Shown here in pieces: positions 59,255 through 64,000 of a stretch of 64,000 nt of DNA. Both the position numbers and the translations under genes were made by a program. The DNA comes from Butyrivibrio sp. MB2005. Lineage in GTDB: Bacteria > Bacillota > Clostridia > Lachnospirales > Lachnospiraceae. Positions within the stretch are counted from its first letter, which is position 1. Each line of letters begins with the position of its first letter. Under the pieces are notes generated by a model. That model saw only the letters and a program-made list of their open reading frames with translations. It made no database searches and was not told where the DNA came from. The DNA is taken from positions 23,134 through 87,133 of the forward strand of contig NZ_AUJP01000021.1 of the NCBI RefSeq assembly GCF_000424285.1, written 5' to 3'.

Positions 59255-62074
59255 TTACGCTCCATTCATATTCAATTTTGACATCAAGTCTTTTTCAAAA
59301 GTCAAAATATTGTCAAACGCAGCATTGAGCCTTTCAAAAATAACGTCTTTATCTAAGTCATCTGGCAGAGGAATCTTATCCGTTTTATATCCGATCCACC
59401 AATACCAGTCTTCTTTAGCCTGCTTTCTGGATGAAAGCTCATTGATTCTGTTCAGAATGCTACGCTGCTCCTCATTTACATTCCTTGAACTATAACTTAG
59501 CTGGATTGCCACATCAGTGGTTGTTCGATTTACGATTTCATAAAAGTAATGATTGTCAGTATTCCAACCGCTTGGTGCATCCTTAAGGTCAGGTAATATC
59601 AGCGACATGTTTTTTGTCATGAATCTTGTATATGTCCTGTTATTTTTGTCAGACTCTATTACATCAGGATTACGTATCGCCCATTCCCTAAGGATTCCTG
59701 AAATCTTAAGCAGCTTTTCTACTTCAACCGGAGACTTCCCAGATGTATCCTGTGGAAAATTGTCGACCAGATACGGAACCATAGCCCGTCTGATTTTGGC
59801 ACTCCATTCTCCGAGGAAATCAGCCATCTTTTCCCAATCTACTTCATTAGCCACACTAACACCATCAAGAGAATATGATATCCATGATGATTTAAGGTCA
59901 TCCGCCCTATCCCAATGAAGTTTTGCTTCTAGCTTTGTCTCTAACTCATCTTTATGGGCGTAAAGAATATCATAGGCTTTTTTATTTCTTTCCTTATCCT
60001 TATGGCATAAAAACATATCAACGCGAGCTTTATCATTATTTGCATTGCAAACAATACTAAAACCGCCGATACCAAAAGCACCGGATGTAAAGTTAGACCC
60101 TGTTGGATTTACATTACCAAACGATTCATAATTGTTCTTTTCTCTAATAATTGGTAATGCCTTTTCCCAAAAATGTATGCGCGTCTGCTTTCCTACGCTA
60201 TTCCCGGAGCTTGCCTTTATCTTTGACTCAGCGGGCAGTTCCTTGGCATTCCATATTTCTCTTATAAGATTTTCGATATACCCTGTACGTGCATATATTT
60301 TCAGTTCATTCCATTCAGTATTATTATTTATAACATCTCTAGTCAGCCTTAAATCAGCTAAATCCTTTATTCCTTTTCTGTCCTTTTTCCCGTTAACTTT
60401 GTCTATAAAAGCTCCGTTACTAATAGATGTATTCAGCTTCGAACTTAACAGCGTCATATTTCCAATTTCATATATAGCATGACTACGGACACGTTCTATA
60501 TCATCAGACTCTTCGACAACATTCCCTTCTGTATCATATGCTGGCACAGAGCTCCAGTTCTGAGCCCATTTCTGTGGCATAATATGCTCTAAGGTAAAAG
60601 TATATGGTATTCTCTCAATTTCTCCAGGCAATACCTTTCTCTGATACAATTCAACCCAGAACAGCAACAAAGTAGGTAATTTATTAGTAGTCATTCTCCT
60701 GAGACCATTAACAAAATCACCCTCTGTAATGTACATACAACTATCAAATAGATCCTGGACGGTTCTTCTACCGTCTATAAGCTGTTTACATTCATTATTA
60801 AAGTTTTTGGTACTACCCTTACAAATTGCATTAAGAATAACGTATCTCTCAATAGCAAAAAACTCATTCTTTAATCCATCTTCAGAGAGAACGCCTTTTT
60901 CATAAGAGTAGAGCTGCTTTAGCAAATATGGGTAAAAAGTTGACACTTCCAGAACATTACATATATTAAAAACTCTGCCTATGAAATCATCAAATTTGAA
61001 GCCTTCATCCCCTCCGGAGAAATAATCCCTATACACTCCGGCATAATCATGTAATTCCGTCAAAAAGGCATCTAATCCTTCAATCTGCATTTGCAGAATT
61101 TTCTTTCTGTATTCCTGCGGTAAATCCGATATGGTGCTTTCTGCAGGATTAAAAAAACCTTCCAGTACAGCGAATGCGTGAAGAAATGTCTCTAAATTGC
61201 TACGCTTCATACGACCATATTGTCGCTGGGTCTCCCAATAGGCATTTGTGCTCTCATCTGCTACAAATGCATCCACCCATGTCTTTTCATATTCTTTTAT
61301 AGCTGATTCATCGACATTACTGATACCTGATAACCTTAATAGCTCAACATACTTCTGATAAAGTAGGTTCTTTATAGTATCAGCGCTTGATAGCCTTACT
61401 CCGGCTGAATTTACTGTGTCAAAGATTGCCTGCTCATTATCCTGAACATCAAGGTCTATATTTACAAGAAATTTTACCTTATCATAGGTAAGTAGCTCCC
61501 AAAGATCGTTTATTTTATCGATTGATAGCTCCTGTAACTCATTTCTAAAGAATGAATAGCATTGAATAATCGCACTTGTCGTATCATCATCCTGCAAGCT
61601 GACATAGTTCTCCCATCTGTCATCAAGAGTATATTTTCCGTTAATAACACTCTCAAAAGCGCTCTTATCAAGATGTGAATGATTGATTTTTACATGTAAT
61701 TCAGGTTTAATCCCACCTTCTGGAACAAAGAGCAGATTTTCCATTCTCACTTTACATGTAGTTAAGACAGATTCATCATAATCATACTCAACAGCATGCC
61801 TTACTATATGATCATATGTGGCACGAAGAAGTATACTCAGTGTCGTAAGCCTTTGCTGGCCATCAATAACCGAGTATCTTGCAACGCTTCCAGCAGAAGC
61901 AAGCTCATTTTTCAGTATAATAGATCCCAAAAAATGATTTTGATTTTTACTTGTAAGATTCTGAAGCAATTCACTCCAGTTCTCTTCTCCCCAGACATAT
62001 GCTCTCTGAAAAAAAGGAATGTCATAATAGCTTGGCGTTGATAAAAAATAAAAGGACTTATCTTCTGCCCGCAT
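59255..62074 (-). CDS. GmrSD-type DUF262/DUF1524/DUF4268 protein (putative type IV restriction)
   Basis: A 939-aa single-chain protein. The DUF262 (GmrS-like) domain at the N-terminus has PFFQRAYVWGEENWSELLQN and the nucleotide-site motif VIDGQQRLTTL (Asp71-Arg75). The DUF1524 (GmrD-like) HNH nuclease domain has TLEHIMPQKW (~500), with IGNMTLLSSKLNTSISN after it. The C-terminal DUF4268-like domain (~630-800) includes RIHFWEKALPIIREKNNYES and RVDMFLCHKDKERNKKAYDI. Relatives use NTPs to cut modified phage DNA. GAGGTGG precedes the ATG. It is first in a leftward unit with the 139-aa gene, inside a decayed restriction island. Confidence 0.9.
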   Translation of the reverse strand: MRAEDKSFYFLSTPSYYDIPFFQRAYVWGEENWSELLQNLTSKNQNHFLGSIILKNELASAGSVARYSVIDGQQRLTTLSILLRATYDHIVRHAVEYDYDESVLTTCKVRMENLLFVPEGGIKPELHVKINHSHLDKSAFESVINGKYTLDDRWENYVSLQDDDTTSAIIQCYSFFRNELQELSIDKINDLWELLTYDKVKFLVNIDLDVQDNEQAIFDTVNSAGVRLSSADTIKNLLYQKYVELLRLSGISNVDESAIKEYEKTWVDAFVADESTNAYWETQRQYGRMKRSNLETFLHAFAVLEGFFNPAESTISDLPQEYRKKILQMQIEGLDAFLTELHDYAGVYRDYFSGGDEGFKFDDFIGRVFNICNVLEVSTFYPYLLKQLYSYEKGVLSEDGLKNEFFAIERYVILNAICKGSTKNFNNECKQLIDGRRTVQDLFDSCMYITEGDFVNGLRRMTTNKLPTLLLFWVELYQRKVLPGEIERIPYTFTLEHIMPQKWAQNWSSVPAYDTEGNVVEESDDIERVRSHAIYEIGNMTLLSSKLNTSISNGAFIDKVNGKKDRKGIKDLADLRLTRDVINNNTEWNELKIYARTGYIENLIREIWNAKELPAESKIKASSGNSVGKQTRIHFWEKALPIIREKNNYESFGNVNPTGSNFTSGAFGIGGFSIVCNANNDKARVDMFLCHKDKERNKKAYDILYAHKDELETKLEAKLHWDRADDLKSSWISYSLDGVSVANEVDWEKMADFLGEWSAKIRRAMVPYLVDNFPQDTSGKSPVEVEKLLKISGILREWAIRNPDVIESDKNNRTYTRFMTKNMSLILPDLKDAPSGWNTDNHYFYEIVNRTTTDVAIQLSYSSRNVNEEQRSILNRINELSSRKQAKEDWYWWIGYKTDKIPLPDDLDKDVIFERLNAAFDNILTFEKDLMSKLNMNGA

Positions 62075-62181
62075 AATACCACCTCATAATTGAAACAACG
62101 AAATATAATTTGATTTCTTAGTCTTACATAGCAATTAGCATATAAATAGTATATCGCGTTATCAAACTTGCTTTCAATATT

Positions 62182-63552
62182 ATGCAACGCCGTAGGCATA
62201 TGCATAATTTACATTATGAGAAGTACCAGGATGGGACGGTAAAATGTATTGAGGATGAGATACCCTTTGAAGTATCTGATGGATGGACGTGGTGCCGTTT
62301 AGGCACTATTTGTACAGAAATCCAATATGGGCTAAGTAACTCCGCGGAGTCATCAGGAAGCCACAGGCTGTTAAGAATAACCGATATACAAGATGGCCGC
62401 GTAGATTGGGATTCTGTCCCATTTACCACTGTAGAGGATGAAAATAAATACCTACTCCGACCAAATGATATAGTATTTGCCAGAACTGGCGCCACAGTAG
62501 GAAAATCATTTTTGATTAGTGAAACACCCTATAAATCTGTTTATGCATCATATCTCATTCGAATACGGCTATTAAATGAAATTGATGCGAAATATGTGTA
62601 TCATTTCTTTAACAGTGCTTGCTATTGGTCACAAATAACAAAGAAATCAGTTGGGGTAGGGCAGCCAAACTGCAATGGGACAGCGCTACAGGAACTTTTT
62701 ATTCCGTTGCCTCCAGCCCAAGAACAAGCCCGAATTGTTCCTATTGCAAATGATTTACTTGAAAAGACTAAGGACATAGAATATGCAAAGGAATCATTAG
62801 TAGATATATTAAGCACTGCCAAAGCTAAAGTCTTAGATTTAGCTATCCGTGGTAAGCTTGTTTCACAGAACTCAAATGATGAACCTGCTTCTGTACTGCT
62901 TGAAAGAATAAGATCCGAGAAGGAAGATCTAATAAGGCAAGGAAAACTTAAGCGTGACAAGAAGGAATCAATTATTTATAAAGGTGATGATAACTCTTAT
63001 TATGAGAAGTTTGCTGACGGAAGCATAATTAGTATTGATGAAGAACTACCCTTTGATATTCCGACAACGTGGCATTGGTGTAGATTTAGTACTATCACAA
63101 TCAATAGGGATAGTGAAAGAAAGCCAGTTTCAACAAGCAAACGAAAGGATGTAAAAAAGATATATGACTATTATGGAGCCTCAGGAAAGATAGATAAGAT
63201 AGACAACTATTTGTTTGACGAAAGGCTACTACTAATTGGTGAAGATGGTGCCAACCTTGTTACCAGAAGTAAGCCGATAGCATTTTTTGCTGAAGGCAAA
63301 TATTGGGTTAACAATCATGCTCATTGTATTGATGCTACAGATAAAAAGCTGTTAGATTACATATGTATTTACATAAATGCCATAAACCTGGAAAAGTACG
63401 TCACCGGCTCAGCGCAACCTAAAATGAATCAAGATAATATGAATTCTATCTTGATTCCTGTACCACCAATAGTTGAACAAAAGAGAATATGCAAAGCTGT
63501 TCAAGACAGCTACGCTCTAATAAAGGATATAGAAGGGGCTGTGAAAAAATGA
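62182..63552 (+). CDS. hsdS: Type I restriction specificity subunit HsdS, N-terminus incomplete
   Basis: 456 codons with two target-recognition domains (~35-180 and ~290-430) joined by a conserved helix (LVDILSTAKAKVLDLAIRGK). TRD ends carry ELFIPLPPAQEQARIV and SILIPVPPIVEQKRIC. The front is odd: HYEKYQDGTVKCIEDEIPFE is the linker that normally precedes the second TRD (compare YYEKFADGSIISIDEELPFD at ~275), so the true N-terminus seems lost. No ribosome site stands before the first ATG. It also ends soon after TRD2. No hsdM or hsdR is in the window, and an IS follows. It may be inactive or a recombination cassette. Confidence 0.8.
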   Translation: MQRRRHMHNLHYEKYQDGTVKCIEDEIPFEVSDGWTWCRLGTICTEIQYGLSNSAESSGSHRLLRITDIQDGRVDWDSVPFTTVEDENKYLLRPNDIVFARTGATVGKSFLISETPYKSVYASYLIRIRLLNEIDAKYVYHFFNSACYWSQITKKSVGVGQPNCNGTALQELFIPLPPAQEQARIVPIANDLLEKTKDIEYAKESLVDILSTAKAKVLDLAIRGKLVSQNSNDEPASVLLERIRSEKEDLIRQGKLKRDKKESIIYKGDDNSYYEKFADGSIISIDEELPFDIPTTWHWCRFSTITINRDSERKPVSTSKRKDVKKIYDYYGASGKIDKIDNYLFDERLLLIGEDGANLVTRSKPIAFFAEGKYWVNNHAHCIDATDKKLLDYICIYINAINLEKYVTGSAQPKMNQDNMNSILIPVPPIVEQKRICKAVQDSYALIKDIEGAVKK

Positions 63553-63662
63553 GATAATCATTTTTTCCAGCTCCCTTTTTATATCATTTTTTGTGAGGTA
63601 TTCTATTTCTGGCAAAAATAGAGTATAATGCCCCTTTCCCCAAAAACTACAAACTTTTTTGA

Positions 63663-64000
63663 TTAGGCAGCTTCTTGGAGACGCATCTTTTTATTGTGAT
63701 ATTTATATAAGTTATGACCTATTGAAACCAAAAGAACCTCAAGTTTTACGGATTCTATTCCTTTTCGGACTATTCTTTTATACCAACGATCATTTTTTAT
63801 GATTCCGAAAGTACCTTCCGCTTGAATGGATCTGTTCATTCTAAGGAGTGCTCCCTGGATGCTTTCAAGATTATTTATAACCTCCTGATGCATAGCGGTC
63901 AGTTCTTCGTTTATTCTTACGGTCTTGTTTTTATCTGTTTTCTTACACTTCGATGCATAGGGACAACCACTGCAGTCTTCACACTGATAGACTTCTTCTT
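63663..64000 (-). mobile_element. IS1182-type transposase, C-terminal part (runs off right edge)
   Basis: The visible ~112 codons encode a zinc-ribbon segment YQCEDCSGCPYASKCKK, then NRSIQAEGTFGIIKNDRWYK and LLVSIGHNLYKYHNKKMRLQ. This is the end of IS1182-family DDE transposases. The likely IS end is between the gene and hsdS; an imperfect palindrome TATTCTATTT/AAATAGAGTA sits at 63599-63625. The N-terminus and other end are outside the window, so completeness is unknown. Confidence 0.85.

Noticed and set aside
1..64000. tRNA or rRNA genes
   Set aside because: No stretch shows the tRNA T-loop/anticodon pattern or conserved rRNA sequence on reading either strand by eye; a tRNAscan-SE run would settle it.

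Overview
The window looks like chromosomal DNA of an anaerobic, fibre-degrading Firmicute of the family Lachnospiraceae, most like Butyrivibrio or Pseudobutyrivibrio. This is inferred from a PolC-type replicative polymerase, the frr-uppS-cdsA-dxr-rseP-ispG-polC gene order, moderate-to-low GC, many GGDEF and hybrid-kinase proteins, GH3 and GH42 glycosidases, a BspA-like surface protein and a ThrH-type HAD enzyme. No rRNA, tRNA or CRISPR array was found.

Layout. 1-1.3 kb: the 5' part of a membrane-anchored GGDEF protein that runs off the left edge. 1.3-14.3 kb: a long leftward housekeeping block, from upstream to downstream a polysaccharide deacetylase, a bactofilin, pyrH, frr, uppS, cdsA, dxr, rseP, ispG and polC. 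It makes isoprenoid precursors and carriers, phospholipid precursors, a site-2 protease, UMP kinase, ribosome recycling factor and the main DNA polymerase. 14.5-22.2 kb: a small secreted protein, truA, thrH, an iron-sulfur aldo/keto reductase, a glutathione-peroxidase-like enzyme, an AlkD-like repair protein, a RumA/RlmD-type RNA methyltransferase, an unknown protein and a FliD-tail-like protein. 22.3-25.7 kb: a membrane-anchored GH3 protein whose catalytic loop is degenerate, a probable independent non-coding RNA of about 360 nt, and glyA.

25.8-35 kb is the most distinctive signalling region. A REC-GGDEF protein, an amino-acid permease fused to a hybrid histidine kinase (APC-HK-REC), and a second hybrid kinase with an extracellular sensor form one leftward operon. 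An orphan HPt protein is encoded divergently. Together they have the parts of a complete His-Asp-His-Asp phosphorelay ending in cyclic-di-GMP synthesis. A lipid kinase and an Aur1-like PAP2 phosphatase follow. 35-44.8 kb: a GT2 glycosyltransferase, a DUF1653 protein, holA, a double-ACT regulator, a small membrane protein, a GH42/GH3 operon, a GNAT enzyme and a Fic protein. 45-56.3 kb: a BspA-like surface protein, a four-gene iron-siderophore-type ABC operon with a strong promoter and palindromic operator candidates, transporters, a ThuA/TIM-barrel pair and several small proteins. Two ~215-bp copies and one deleted copy of a hairpin-rich intergenic element lie at 44.9, 53.3 and 47.3 kb.

56.5-64 kb is an AT-rich accessory or defence island: RhuM, a 3' fragment of hsdS, a type I toxin-antitoxin unit sitting at the hsdS break, a McrC remnant, a large GmrSD-type DUF262/DUF1524/DUF4268 protein with a small partner gene, an N-terminally incomplete hsdS, and an IS1182-type transposase running off the right edge. 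It looks like a site of repeated insertion and decay.
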